Shown: positions 18,969 to 29,429, counted from the first letter of the stretch. The stretch is DNA of 58,694 nt from Candidatus Eiseniibacteriota bacterium (GCA_023129715.1 JAGMBO010000083.1:1-58694), one strand, 5' to 3'. Made by a program: numbers and translations. The notes: generated by a model not told the origin, from the letters alone.

Positions 18969-19476
18969 CCGGTTCCTCCGGCTGGAAGCAACAATTGGTC
19001 CGTGCCCGGCGAGAACTGAATCGCTAGGTGTTGTCTCCAGTTCATCTTCGGCCATGGCGGGCCGTTTCTTTGGCGAAGGTTCTTGGGGGGGCGGGCGGAT
19101 TCGGGCGCGCGCGGGGGGGGGGACACGCTTCCGGGGCACCGGGAGGCCCGTCGCGCCCGATGGCCGATAAATCACTGGACACGCAACCTGCCTATTGGCT
19201 TATCATTGCGCCGGTTTCCCCCCGGCGGTGGTCTCTGCCGGGGCTGAGGTGTTGTCTGAGGTCCAGATTCGGGAGACGTTGCATCTTCGGCCATCCGTCC
19301 CACCAGTGGAACTCTCGGGTGTGATCGCAAGAAGGGGGAGTCGTGACCGCGCATCGCGGCACGCTTCCCGACGATCCCGTTCTGCAGCGGGTCCGGCGCG
19401 CCGATGCGCGCGGGGCAGGGGGCAACTGCCGGCTGGAGCGTAGGCGCGGCAGCGGCCTGCAGTCAGAGGTTCAGGT
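18969..19476. other. Divergent intergenic region (sensor kinase / EF-G)
   Basis: About 500 bp between two divergent genes, so it should hold promoters for both. A G-run of about eleven G (near 19111-19121) is the only striking feature. No clear -10/-35 pair or RNA gene was seen. Confidence 0.45.
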
Positions 19477-21573
19477 ATGGAACAGGGACTCCAATACATC
19501 CGCAACATCGGGATCAGCGCCCATATCGACTCGGGCAAGACGACGCTGACCGAGCGGATCCTCTATTACGCGAAGCGCATCCACCGCATGCACGAGGTGC
19601 ACGGTCGCGACGGTGTCGGCGCCACGATGGACTCGATGGAGCTGGAACGCGAGCGGGGGATCACGATTGCCTCTGCGGCGACCCATGTCGAGTGGGACGG
19701 CCACCAGATCAACGTAATCGACACGCCGGGCCATGTCGACTTCACGATCGAGGTCGAACGGGCACTGCGTGTCCTCGACGGCGCGGTCCTCGTCCTATGC
19801 GCGGTGGCAGGTGTGCAGTCCCAGTCGATCACTGTCGATCGCCAGATGCGCCGCTACCGGGTTCCGCGGCTCGCCTTCGTCAACAAGTGCGATCGCGCGG
19901 GCGCCAATCCGATGCGGGTCACCTCGCAGCTGCGCGAGAAACTGCACCACAACGCGGTGATGATGCAGATTCCCCTCGGATTAGAGGCGGACCACGTCGG
20001 TGTCATCGACCTGGTGCGCATGCAGGCCTGTCGCTTCGGCGGCGAGCAGGGCGAGGCATTGATCTGGGAGGAGATTCCCGCGCCCGTGATGCACGAGGCC
20101 ATTGCCCGCCGGGAGGTGCTGCTCGACGCCGCCTCGCTCTTCAGCGATGAATTGGCCGAGGCGGTGCTGGCGGAAGAGGTCACATCCGAACTGATCCACC
20201 AGGCGGTCCGCCAGGGCGTGTTGTGCCGCCAGCTGACCCCGGTCTTCATGGGCAGCGCTTATAAGAACCGCGGCGTGCAGCTCCTGCTGGACGCGGTCGT
20301 GCGCTATCTGCCCGCCCCGACCGACGTCGTCAACGAGGCGCGCGATCTCGACGACGAAGGCAGCACGCGCGTGCTCTCGAATGATCCTCAGGATGGACTC
20401 GTGGCGCTTGCCTTCAAGCTCGAAGAGCGTCCCTACGGCCAACTCACCTACGTGCGCATCTACCAAGGCACGCTGGAAAAGGGGGTCAATCTCTACAATA
20501 CACGCACCGCCCGGCGCATCCGAGTCGGCCGGCTCGTGCGCATGCACGCCGATCAGATGGAAGAGATCGAGGCGGCCTCGGCCGGAAGCATCGTGGCGCT
20601 GTTCGGCGTCGAGTGCAGCTCGGGAGACACCTTCACCGACGGCACCCGGATTGCGCTCTCGGCGATGCATGTGCCCGAGCCGGTCGTCTCGCTGGCGGTC
20701 AAGGCTGCCGATCGCGCCGGTTCCGAGCGGCTTGCCAAGGCGCTGCAGCGCTTCGCGCGCGAAGATCCGACCTTTCAAGTGCGCAATGATCCGGAGACGG
20801 GAGAGACGCTCGTCCAGGGCATGGGGGAGCTGCACCTCGACGTTTATCTCGAGCGCATTCGCCGGGAGTTCGGGGCGGAGGTGAGCACCGGACAACCGCG
20901 GGTCGCCTACCGCGAGACGATTGCCCGCCGCGCCGAGTTCACCTACACGCACAAGAAGCAAACCGGAGGATCGGGGCAATTCGCCCGCATTGCCGGATAC
21001 ATCGAGCCGTGCGCCGATGAGGTATTTGTCTTCGAAAGCCGGATTGTGGGGGGGCGTATTCCCACGCAGTTCATTCCCTCCTGCGAGAAGGGGTTTCGCT
21101 CGGTGCTCGGGGAAGGGGCCCTGGCCGGCTTTCCGGTGGAGGGGTTGCGGGTTGTCCTGGAAGACGGCGCCTATCACGCGGTCGATTCCTCCGACCTCGC
21201 CTTCCAGACCGCCTGCCGGGCGGCCCTGCGTGAGATCTATCCACGGGCACAGCCGCTGGTGCTCGAGCCGCTGATGTTGGTCTCCGTCGAGGGGCCGCCC
21301 GAGTTCCAGGGAGAGGTGATGAGTTCTCTGATGCGCCGGCGGGGCATCATCATGGGGACCACGGAGGACGAGGGCTTCGTGCGGATCGATGCCCATGTGC
21401 CGCTGGTCGAGATGTTCGGCTATGCGACCCAGCTTCGTTCGGGGACCCAAGGTAAGGCGGAGTTCACGATGGAGTTCGCCCGCTACGCGCCGGCCCCCCG
21501 GGACGTTGCGACCGAGTTGGCGGAGACCTATGCGCGGCGGCGCGCGGCAGGCAGGGATGCGGGGGGACGCTGA
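19477..21573 (+). CDS. fusA: Translation elongation factor G, mitochondrial/spd-like type
   Basis: A 698-residue EF-G GTPase that drives ribosomal translocation. G1 is AHIDSGKTT (15-23), switch region RERGITI, G3 DTPGH, G4 NKCD, then domains II-V with [23 protein letters not shown] and VDSSDLAFQ. The HIDSGKTT serine, [45 protein letters not shown] and the [21 protein letters not shown] end resemble mitochondrial EFG1 and the spdEFG1 factors of planctomycetes and spirochaetes more than standard bacterial EF-G. It may be the translocation-specialised member of an EF-G pair; the partner is not here. ATG at 19477 follows CAGAGGTTCAGGT; no closer strong Shine-Dalgarno was seen. No ribosomal protein genes are adjacent. 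Confidence 0.93.
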   Translation: MEQGLQYIRNIGISAHIDSGKTTLTERILYYAKRIHRMHEVHGRDGVGATMDSMELERERGITIASAATHVEWDGHQINVIDTPGHVDFTIEVERALRVLDGAVLVLCAVAGVQSQSITVDRQMRRYRVPRLAFVNKCDRAGANPMRVTSQLREKLHHNAVMMQIPLGLEADHVGVIDLVRMQACRFGGEQGEALIWEEIPAPVMHEAIARREVLLDAASLFSDELAEAVLAEEVTSELIHQAVRQGVLCRQLTPVFMGSAYKNRGVQLLLDAVVRYLPAPTDVVNEARDLDDEGSTRVLSNDPQDGLVALAFKLEERPYGQLTYVRIYQGTLEKGVNLYNTRTARRIRVGRLVRMHADQMEEIEAASAGSIVALFGVECSSGDTFTDGTRIALSAMHVPEPVVSLAVKAADRAGSERLAKALQRFAREDPTFQVRNDPETGETLVQGMGELHLDVYLERIRREFGAEVSTGQPRVAYRETIARRAEFTYTHKKQTGGSGQFARIAGYIEPCADEVFVFESRIVGGRIPTQFIPSCEKGFRSVLGEGALAGFPVEGLRVVLEDGAYHAVDSSDLAFQTACRAALREIYPRAQPLVLEPLMLVSVEGPPEFQGEVMSSLMRRRGIIMGTTEDEGFVRIDAHVPLVEMFGYATQLRSGTQGKAEFTMEFARYAPAPRDVATELAETYARRRAAGRDAGGR

Positions 21574-21630
21574 GACACCGAGTGCTGCGGGCCGATAGCC
21601 CGGGGGCGCTGAATCGCTGCGCGCGGCAGA

Positions 21631-21706
21631 CGAGAAGAAGCGGGCGACGAGCTGCCAAGCGCGGCGGCCGAGAAGAGGCGGGCGACGAGCTGCCGAGCGC
21701 GGCGGC
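21631..21706 (+). repeat. Two 38-bp tandem repeats between EF-G and the ATPase
   Basis: Units 21631-21668 and 21669-21706 differ at two positions and a third unit begins (CGATAAGAA). Core CGGGCGACGAGCTGCC. They lie in the gap between the EF-G stop and the ATPase start. Confidence 0.85.
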
Positions 21707-21770
21707 CGATAAGAAACTGGCGCCAGGGCGTCGGAATACCCATGGGGATCCAGTGCAGCGGGAGGAGAGG

Positions 21771-22478
21771 ATGACACCTGCGGAAGTACTCAAGCGGAGT
21801 CCGGTGCGGGTTTTCGAGGGGGCGACCGGTGGAGGGCTGGGGCGCGGGCAACTTGGCGCCGTGCTCTCGCCCCCCGGTGTGGGCAAGACGGCCTTCCTGA
21901 TCGGTCTCGCCCTCGATGCCTTGCTCCAAGGGCGCCGCGTGCTGCATATCTCCACCCAGGAGACGGTCGAGCACCTGAACGACTTCTACGGCCACATCTT
22001 CCAGATGCTCGCCGACTATCTGAAACTCGACCATCGCCTGGAGCGGCTTCTCGAGGTCGAGCGCAACCGGCACATCCTGGTCTACAATCGCAAGCAGTTC
22101 TCCCTGGAGAAACTCGAACGCTCGGTTGGCTTCCTGCGCCAGTCGACCGGGTTCGTGCCCTCCTTCGTGATCATGGACGGCACGCCCCGGTTCGGGAAGA
22201 CCGAGACGTGGGAGATGGAAGGGGTGCGCCGGCTGGCACGGGATTGGGATGCGGAGATCTGGACTTCCTCACACACGCACCGGGAAGGCCAGCAATTCGA
22301 TGCCCGGGGTGTGCCGGTCGAAATCGCCCGCTTCGATGATTTCCTGTCCCTGATCGTCTCGTTGGAACCGATGGCCGACCACATCCGCGTGCGGATCCTG
22401 AAGGACCATGATCGGAAAGAGCTGGCCGACCTGCATCTGGAACTCGATCCCAAGACGCTCCTGATTCGCTGGCGCTAG
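21771..22478 (+). CDS. RecA/DnaB-like P-loop ATPase, unknown role
   Basis: A 235-residue protein with a Walker A-like loop LSPPGVGKTAF (about 32-42), a beta strand RVLHISTQETVEHL as in RecA/KaiC/DnaB-type folds, a Walker B candidate FVIMDGTP near residue 135, and IWTSSHTHREGQ. The first Gly of the classic P-loop is Ser here, which is tolerated in AAA_25-like proteins. ATG at 21771 follows GGAGGAGAGG; the longer upstream frame crosses the 38-bp tandem repeats and is not believed. It follows EF-G in the same direction at 197 nt, possibly co-transcribed. No helicase or clock-protein partner is nearby, and the function is unassigned. Confidence 0.75.
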   Translation: MTPAEVLKRSPVRVFEGATGGGLGRGQLGAVLSPPGVGKTAFLIGLALDALLQGRRVLHISTQETVEHLNDFYGHIFQMLADYLKLDHRLERLLEVERNRHILVYNRKQFSLEKLERSVGFLRQSTGFVPSFVIMDGTPRFGKTETWEMEGVRRLARDWDAEIWTSSHTHREGQQFDARGVPVEIARFDDFLSLIVSLEPMADHIRVRILKDHDRKELADLHLELDPKTLLIRWR

Positions 22479-22610
22479 GACGCCTGTCGCACTCGGTTCT
22501 CGGCCCCCCTTCCTCGGACCAGAGCATCCGCGGCGGAGAGACCACACCCCTGGCCGGCACCGCCCCCCTCGACCCGCGGGTCGCCGGGGCGGTCCCCGAG
22601 CAGCCCGCGA

Positions 22611-23120
22611 TCACCACGTCTCGTGACGGACGAGTTCGTCGAGTTCCTTGCGTTTCTTCGGCCGGGGCTCATCGGCGGCATAGCCGAGCGGGGTGAAGGC
22701 GATCGGCTCGGCCTCCGGGGGCAGGCCCAGAACCTCGCGGGCCGCGGTGGGATCGAAGGCTCCGATCCAACAGGTTCCAAGCCCCTGATCCGCCGCCGCC
22801 AGGATCAGATGGTCCATGACGATGGCGACATCGACATCGACGTAGTTGTGTCCATCCCGGCGCACCCAGTTCTCCTGCGGCAGGCCGGCCGCGGCGATCA
22901 CCAGCGGTGCCTGGACAAACCAATCCTTGGGATAGACGCGCCGCAACGCCTCTTCCCGCCCGGCGGTTGGGATCACGATCAGACGGAAGGCCTGTCGATT
23001 GGCCGCCGTGGGCGCCAGGCGGGCGGCTTCGAGGATGCGTGCCAGCTTCTCCTCCTCGACGGGCTGGGCGCGGTAGGCGCGCACGCTGTAGCGAGCGGTA
23101 ATTAGCTCTTGGAACTCCAT
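22611..23120 (-). CDS. Nitroreductase-family FMN oxidoreductase
   Basis: A 169-residue single-domain nitroreductase. RYSVRAY near residue 10 and LAPTAANRQAFRLIVI near 36-51 are the FMN phosphate- and ring-binding signatures; ADQGLGTCWIGAFD and LPPEAEPIAFTPLGYA are the usual C-terminal motifs. It should reduce nitro or quinone compounds, or act as a flavin dehydrogenase, using NAD(P)H. ATG at 23120 follows a GGGGG stretch. It is divergent from the peptide/radical SAM locus 220 nt away. Because nitroreductase-fold enzymes occur in several RiPP pathways, a link is possible but unproven. Confidence 0.9.
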   Translation of the reverse strand: MEFQELITARYSVRAYRAQPVEEEKLARILEAARLAPTAANRQAFRLIVIPTAGREEALRRVYPKDWFVQAPLVIAAAGLPQENWVRRDGHNYVDVDVAIVMDHLILAAADQGLGTCWIGAFDPTAAREVLGLPPEAEPIAFTPLGYAADEPRPKKRKELDELVRHETW

Positions 23121-23340
23121 GGATCCCCCTTCCAGCGCTGCGGCCGATGGCGGTCCGAACCAGTGCCCGCCGGGTTGGCCTCGTGCGAGCGTTTCATCGC
23201 CGATTCTGCCCGCGGATGCGCGGGACTACAAGCCGCCCGGTCTGCCTGGAACGCCTCGCGCTAGTCATGAAGACGCCGACGCGTCCTCATCGCGCGGCAG
23301 GGTAGCTTGTCGATCACGGAAGAAGGAAAGGAGGATGTCC

Positions 23341-23499
23341 ATGCCTGAGAAGAACGGCCACCACGCAATCGCCGAGCGGGCCTACGAGTGTCCGCGCCTC
23401 GAGCCGGTGGCGTCGCTGCGCGGTCCGCACCAGCGGACCACGGGCACGACGGCCGACTCGTGGAACCTCGTCTGCGCCGCCTGCTCCAACGCCAACTAG
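23341..23499 (+). CDS. Probable RiPP precursor peptide (52 residues)
   Basis: A short gene directly in front of a radical SAM/SPASM enzyme, 42 nt away, with a strong ribosome-binding site (GGAAAGGAGG; ATG at 23341 is 6 nt from it, while ATG 23335 abuts it). The N-terminal half holds YECPRLEPVASLRGP, which has the Y-x2-P-x-L pattern used by RRE/PqqD-type recognition domains in other leader peptides. The C-terminal half is polar and Gly/Thr/Ala-rich, followed by SWNLVCAACSNAN with two Cys (45, 48) and one Trp (41), a likely modified core. There is no match I recognise to a named precursor family. The role is inferred from size, position, leader motif and the two neighbouring maturation-type genes. 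Confidence 0.75.
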   Translation: MPEKNGHHAIAERAYECPRLEPVASLRGPHQRTTGTTADSWNLVCAACSNAN

Positions 23500-23541
23500 G
23501 CGCTGGGGACGGGTGGCCACTCTCCGGAGGGAAGCGCGCGG

Positions 23542-24633
23542 ATGACGACCGTCTACTGGGATCTGACCTCCGAGTGCAACGCGAGCTGCCGCTACTGCTC
23601 GGCGGCGCGTTCGCGCCGCGGACGCGTCGCATCCCCGACTTCCCCCGGGGAGGCCCCGGCCACTCTCGACCGGCTAGCGCAGGCGGGCGCGCGGCGCCTC
23701 GTCCTGCTTGGTGGCGAGCCGACCCTCTATGCCGGCCTGCCCGGCTTGATCCGCAGGGCCCTCGGGCGGGGGATGCAGATGGGCATGGCGACCAACGGGC
23801 AGGCGCTCACGGCACGCCTGCGGGCCGAGCTGCTGGCGATCGAGGGGTTGTCGATCAATGTCAGTCTCGACAGCTTCTTTGCTGAGGAGAACGATGCGAC
23901 CCGCGGAGCGGGATACCATCGGCGGGCCATGCGCCACTTGTGCGCCCTGCTCGAGGAACGCAGGCGCCTACGCGCCGCGGTGCGGGTCACGATCCAGGTG
24001 ACCTTGACCTACATCAACCTGCCGCGGCTCGAGGAATCGCTTCTGCGGATGGCGGCGTTGGGCGTCGACGGCATTCTAGTTGATCGCATGCGCAGTTTCT
24101 CGTGGCAGTCCTCCGCCGTTCGGCGGCTCGCGCCTGCGCCGGCGGGCTGGGTGTGTGGGGCGGAGCGCGTCGCCCGATCGGCGCGGAAGTTGCCCGGCGG
24201 ACCACCGCTCTTGCTCAACTACGGCAATGCCCGCCTGCGGGCGGCGCTGGGTGAGGCCTATGGGTACCCGGGCGATCCCGGGCGGGTCTGTCCCGGGGGA
24301 CTACAAGCCGCCGTGCTCGATGCGAGTGGGTGGCTGCATCCCTGCCGTCTGATCACCGAACGGCCCGTGCCCCGCCGTGCGGACGGCCGCCCCTGGTTTC
24401 GCGCGCGTCCGGTGCGCGCCTGTACTCCCGCGGGGGGGCGGTTCCTGGCCAGTCCCTACTTTGTCGAGTTCTTCAACTTCGCCCACTCGGCGCGGGTCTA
24501 TGAGCGCATCTCTCTCTGCCGGCGCTGCCCTCACTACGAGGTCTGCGAACCCTGTCCTCTCGACGTAGTCGACCATGGCGAGCGGACCGTGGCCGAGTGC
24601 CGGCATCTTGTCGAGCACGGCTTGGAGGGCTAG
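23542..24633 (+). CDS. Radical SAM/SPASM peptide-modifying enzyme
   Basis: A 363-residue radical SAM protein starting MTTVYWDLTSEC. C12-x3-C16-x2-C19 binds the catalytic [4Fe-4S] cluster, and GGEPT (57-61) contacts SAM. The C-terminal Cys set C250, C268, C294, C326, C329, C335, C338 and C353 fits a SPASM/twitch domain with auxiliary clusters (CPGG...HPC, then SLCRRCPHYEVCEPCPLD). This architecture is typical of enzymes that form thioether or carbon-carbon bonds in ribosomal peptides. A GGAGGG precedes the ATG. It sits between the 52-residue peptide gene and the PqqD-like gene, all on the + strand. The bond made cannot be told from sequence. Confidence 0.93.
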   Translation: MTTVYWDLTSECNASCRYCSAARSRRGRVASPTSPGEAPATLDRLAQAGARRLVLLGGEPTLYAGLPGLIRRALGRGMQMGMATNGQALTARLRAELLAIEGLSINVSLDSFFAEENDATRGAGYHRRAMRHLCALLEERRRLRAAVRVTIQVTLTYINLPRLEESLLRMAALGVDGILVDRMRSFSWQSSAVRRLAPAPAGWVCGAERVARSARKLPGGPPLLLNYGNARLRAALGEAYGYPGDPGRVCPGGLQAAVLDASGWLHPCRLITERPVPRRADGRPWFRARPVRACTPAGGRFLASPYFVEFFNFAHSARVYERISLCRRCPHYEVCEPCPLDVVDHGERTVAECRHLVEHGLEG

Positions 24634-24820
24634 ATCACCTCGCGCGGTTTCGGCACGGTCCAATGGGGCGAGCGGACCGGATGGAACCGGCGGGACCGGC
24701 GCGCACCTTGGGCCCGCTCGCTCCCCCCGGCACGCGCGAGATCCGCGCAAGGCCATTCTGGGAAGGTCGGGGAGGGCCCAGGCCATGGCACAAAGATGCG
24801 CGGGAAGCGCCAGGAGGAAG

Positions 24821-25201
24821 ATGACGACTCGTCTTCGCCGCGCCGCGACGGCGCGTGCCTACGAGGACAAGCAGGGAGGCTGGACGCTGGTGACGGCAAC
24901 GGGGGAACCCCTCCGTCTCGCCAATCCCGCTAGTCTCTGTCTCTGGGATGCGCTCGGGGCGGGGGCCACGCCCTGCGAACTCGTTGGCCTCTTGGGCGCG
25001 CGCTTCCCGCAGGTGCCGCCGGAACGACTACGCCGTGACGTGGCGGGTTTCATCGAGCGGCTGATTGGTTTGGGGTTCGTCGTGGAGCACCCCCGGGGCG
25101 GGGGCGCTCCAGCAGCGGTAGCGCCCGGCCGGAGGGCGCGGCGGCGCCCCGAGGAACAGGAGTCCTCCCCCCGGCGGCGCCGAACGGCCGTGCGGCGCTG
25201 A
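24821..25201 (+). CDS. PqqD-like peptide-recognition protein (RRE)
   Basis: A 126-residue protein; residues about 10-90 fit the PqqD/RRE fold: a short beta hairpin (GWTLVTATGEPLRLANPASLCLWDAL), then helices with CELVGLLGARFPQVPPERLRRDVAGFIERLIGLGFV. Such proteins bind the leader peptide and bring the precursor to the radical SAM enzyme. A basic, low-complexity tail of about 35 residues follows. ATG at 24821 has AGGAGG 3-4 nt upstream; the longer frame reading back into the radical SAM gene has no family support. It is 187 nt downstream of the radical SAM gene in the same direction, probably the same transcript. Confidence 0.85.
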   Translation: MTTRLRRAATARAYEDKQGGWTLVTATGEPLRLANPASLCLWDALGAGATPCELVGLLGARFPQVPPERLRRDVAGFIERLIGLGFVVEHPRGGGAPAAVAPGRRARRRPEEQESSPRRRRTAVRR

Positions 25202-25324
25202 TCATCCGGACCGGTGATTCGCAGGGCCTCTGGAGCATCCGGCTCTGGATTCCGCCCAGGATGCATGGTATCTTCCCAGGTCCGATTCTGGGTGCTCAAC
25301 ATTACGGAATCCAGGGGGTCCGCC

Positions 25325-26359
<1,035 letters not shown>

Positions 26360-26387
26360 GCCACTTCACGCGATTCGGCATGGCCCG

Positions 26388-26410
26388 CTGCACGTTCGAG
26401 ATTCGTGCAG
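26388..26410 (+). terminator. Hairpin after ilvE (shared repeat hairpin)
   Basis: CTGCACG (26388-26394) pairs perfectly with CGTGCAG (26404-26410) around a 9-nt loop. The same hairpin, reverse-complemented with one change, lies just after the hcp stop at 57834-57856. There is no U-run, so it is a structural or processing element as much as a classic terminator. The remaining gap to 26756 holds no gene that I can support. Confidence 0.55.
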
Positions 26411-26756
26411 AGCCGTTTAGACGGATGCCCATGGTTCTCGCGGTGCCGGCAGGTCACTGAAGTAGAACGGGTCCGGGGGCCGCTGCCCGTCTCCCAAGAC
26501 ACTTGAACAAAGGGCGAGGCGCAGGTTTGTTGCGCCATCTATGTGTTTCCTCTCCCGGCCTGCCCGGCGGTCACTCTGACTATTCGCGATCTCGTGCGCA
26601 TGGTCGGTCGCGCCAGCGGAATGATTGCTTCAGTAGCCCTTTTCATGGTACAAGTCAGACGGTTCCCCCCGATTCCCGCCTTATGCATTGGGAAAGACAT
26701 CGTTGCGCTTTCCGGCCCGTCGGCCCCGATGCGTCTTACCCGCCAAGGAGGTCGCT

Positions 26757-29429
26757 ATGATGAGGCGCCGTTCTATGGCCGCGGCCCTATGGGTTATGCT
26801 CGCGCTGATCTGCGTTGCTGCTTCGTTCACCGATGCCATCGCGCGCAATCCCATCCGCAATGACTTCTTCAGCCTTTACTCGGACGCGGAGAATACGCAG
26901 CTCGACGATCTGCCCAGTAACGCCGGCCATTGCGGCGTTTGCCACTTCGACTTCGACGGTGGCGGCGCACGCAATCCCTATGGATTGGGTGTCCAGGTCG
27001 GCATCAACGGGGGGCTCTCCAACACGGAGGCTTTCCAGGCAATCGCAGGCAATGACTCCGATGCGGACGGATTCACCAATCTCGTCGAGATCACCGATGT
27101 CATCAACTTCGCCAATACGCCGACGTTTCCGGGATTGGCCGAGAGCAACAAGGACAACGTCGTCAATATTCCGGTGGGCGAGATCGAGCCTTACCTTACC
27201 CCCTCGGGAGGGAGTGACACGACACCTCCGGACGTGACGGTGCTTGCGCCGAATGGGGGCGAGGTGCTCAACGCGAACGCCTACTACTCGATCAGCTATA
27301 CGGCGACCGATGCCAGCGGTGTCTCCTATATCGACTTCTACCTCTCCGACGATGAGGGGGGGACCTACAAGCCCTTTGCCGCCGGTGTCACGCCGGGCAC
27401 CAGCTACTCGTGGTTCGTGCCCAATCGCCCGGGAGACTACAATCTGGTGCGCGTCGAGGCGGTCGATAACGCCGCCAATCCGGGCAGCGACGAGAGCGAT
27501 GCGGCCTTCACCATTCTCGCCCGCCCACCGGGCTACGTGCCGAGCACAATGCGGGACATGGACATGTTAGGCACCCAGCCGCTCGAGGGGGCGATCCTCG
27601 ACGATCCGGGTGCGGTCTGCGCAAGTTGCCACGGTAACTACGATACGCTCAACGAGCCCTGGTACAACTGGCGCGGCAGCATGATGGGCCAGGCGGCCCG
27701 CGATCCCTTCTTCTTCGCCTGCATGACGATTGCCGAGCAGGACGCCCCCTCGGTTGGAGATCTGTGCATCCGGTGCCATTCTCCGGGCGGCTGGCAGGGG
27801 GGCCGTTCGGTCGACACAAGCGCCGGCTTGCTCAACGAGACGGATCGCCACGGAGTGCAATGCGACTACTGTCACCGCGAGGTCGACCATCAGTACGTCG
27901 AGGGGGTCAGCCCCGCAGAGGACGTCGCGGTGCTGGCAACCGTCGATCCTCTGCCGCTGCAGTATGGGAATGGGCAGTTCATCAGCGATCCGGCGCCGGT
28001 GCGCCGGGGTCCCTACGCCGATGCCGTGGCCGCCCACGCCTTCCTCGATTCTCCGATCCATCGCTCGGCCAACATGTGCGGCATCTGCCACGATGTCAGC
28101 AACCCGGTCTTCACTCAGTCGAGTCCCGGCGACTACGTGCCGACAGCCTTCGACGAGGAACATCCGGATATGGACGTCCGCAACATGTTCCCGGTCGAGC
28201 GGACCTACAGCGAGTGGAGCCAGAGCGAGTATGCGACCAGCGGGGTCTATGCACCCCAGTTCGCGGGCAACAAGCCCGATGGCATCGTCTCGACCTGCCA
28301 GGATTGTCACATGCGCGATGTCGAGGCCAGCGGCGCGGATGGCGGTCCAGTACGGACCGACCTGGGATTGCATGACTTGATGGGGGGCAACACCTTCGTG
28401 CCCGACATCATCGCCTCCTTCTTCCCGGACGAAGTGGATGTCGCCCAACTCCAGGCGGCCAAGGGTCGCGCCGAAGAGATGCTGATCAAGGCGGCCATGC
28501 TGGAGCTGACGCCGGAGGACTTCGGCGTGACCGTCCGGGTGACCAACGAGACCGGGCACAAGCTGCCGTCGGGTTATCCGGAGGGCCGGCGGATCTGGCT
28601 GCATGTGGAGGCGTTCGACGAGGCTGAGCAGACGGTCTTCGAGTCGGGGGCCTACGATCCGGGGACCGCCGAGCTGATCGACGACGAACAACGCAAGGTC
28701 TATGAGATCCATCCGGGCTTGAGTCCGGGACTGGCGGTGGCGCTGGGGATCCCGGGCGGGAAGTCGTTCCACTTCGTGCTCAGTGACACGGTCTACTTCG
28801 ACAATCGGATCCCGCCACGGGGCTTCAGCAATGCCGGCTTCACGGCGGTGCAGTCGCCGCCCGTCGACTACAGCTATGCCGATGGGCAGTACTGGGATGA
28901 GACGGCCTATACCCTGCCGGTCACGGCGGTGACGGCGGAGGTGACGCTCTACTACCAGTCGACCAGCAAGGAGTACATCGAGTTTCTGCGCGATGAGAAC
29001 ACGACCAACTCCGCGGGGCAGGATCTCTACGATGCCTGGGTTGCGCAGGGCAAGGCTCCGCCGGTCGCGATGGCAACGGCGAGCACGCCGGTGACGATCA
29101 TCCCGAGTGCCATCGGCGGGGACGAGGGCTCGCCGGGTGAGGGCGAAGGCCTGAGCTATCGCCTCAGTGCGGGATTCCCGAACCCCTTCGCCGGTGAGAC
29201 GCGGATTCGCTATGCGTTGCCCCGCGAGGAACCGGTCCGTCTGACCGTTCATGATGTTGCCGGCCGCCTCGTGCGGGTGCTGTTCGATGGGACGCAGCCC
29301 GCGGGGGTCCACGACGTGACCTGGGACGGCTCGGCCGAGTATGGCGAACGCGTATCATCCGGAATTTACTACGTGCGCTATCGGGCAGGATTGCGGGAAC
29401 TGCGACGTCAGCTCCTGCTGCTGCAGTAG
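26757..29429 (+). CDS. Exported six-heme cytochrome c with sorting tail
   Basis: An 890-residue secreted redox protein. Order: signal peptide (LWVMLALICVAASFTDAIA), a first CxxCH (CGVCH, residue 59), an EF-hand-like DSDADGFTNL, an Ig-like domain (PPDVTVLAPNGGEVL), then CASCH, CIRCH, CDYCH, CGICH and CQDCH in a central heme region, a beta-rich region (LPSGYPEGRRIWLHVEA), and a C-terminal FlgD-like/type IX-type tail (RLSAGFPNPFAGETRIRYAL ... VSSGIYYVRYRAG). This gives six c-type hemes. The tail suggests outer-surface delivery, which would place the hemes for extracellular or intercellular electron transfer (inference). The start at 26757 follows AAGGAGGT; ATG 26760 is equally possible. Confidence 0.9.
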   Translation: MMRRRSMAAALWVMLALICVAASFTDAIARNPIRNDFFSLYSDAENTQLDDLPSNAGHCGVCHFDFDGGGARNPYGLGVQVGINGGLSNTEAFQAIAGNDSDADGFTNLVEITDVINFANTPTFPGLAESNKDNVVNIPVGEIEPYLTPSGGSDTTPPDVTVLAPNGGEVLNANAYYSISYTATDASGVSYIDFYLSDDEGGTYKPFAAGVTPGTSYSWFVPNRPGDYNLVRVEAVDNAANPGSDESDAAFTILARPPGYVPSTMRDMDMLGTQPLEGAILDDPGAVCASCHGNYDTLNEPWYNWRGSMMGQAARDPFFFACMTIAEQDAPSVGDLCIRCHSPGGWQGGRSVDTSAGLLNETDRHGVQCDYCHREVDHQYVEGVSPAEDVAVLATVDPLPLQYGNGQFISDPAPVRRGPYADAVAAHAFLDSPIHRSANMCGICHDVSNPVFTQSSPGDYVPTAFDEEHPDMDVRNMFPVERTYSEWSQSEYATSGVYAPQFAGNKPDGIVSTCQDCHMRDVEASGADGGPVRTDLGLHDLMGGNTFVPDIIASFFPDEVDVAQLQAAKGRAEEMLIKAAMLELTPEDFGVTVRVTNETGHKLPSGYPEGRRIWLHVEAFDEAEQTVFESGAYDPGTAELIDDEQRKVYEIHPGLSPGLAVALGIPGGKSFHFVLSDTVYFDNRIPPRGFSNAGFTAVQSPPVDYSYADGQYWDETAYTLPVTAVTAEVTLYYQSTSKEYIEFLRDENTTNSAGQDLYDAWVAQGKAPPVAMATASTPVTIIPSAIGGDEGSPGEGEGLSYRLSAGFPNPFAGETRIRYALPREEPVRLTVHDVAGRLVRVLFDGTQPAGVHDVTWDGSAEYGERVSSGIYYVRYRAGLRELRRQLLLLQ

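Noticed and set aside
17733-19019. Long + frame opposite the hybrid sensor kinase
   Set aside because: Antisense shadow of the GAF/PAS region; no domain signature of its own.
19981-21777. Long antisense frame opposite EF-G
   Set aside because: EF-G is unmistakable on the + strand; the antisense protein is low-complexity and Arg-rich.
24575-24820. Upstream extension of the PqqD-like frame
   Set aside because: It overlaps the end of the radical SAM gene, is low-complexity, and the PqqD fold begins after ATG 24821.
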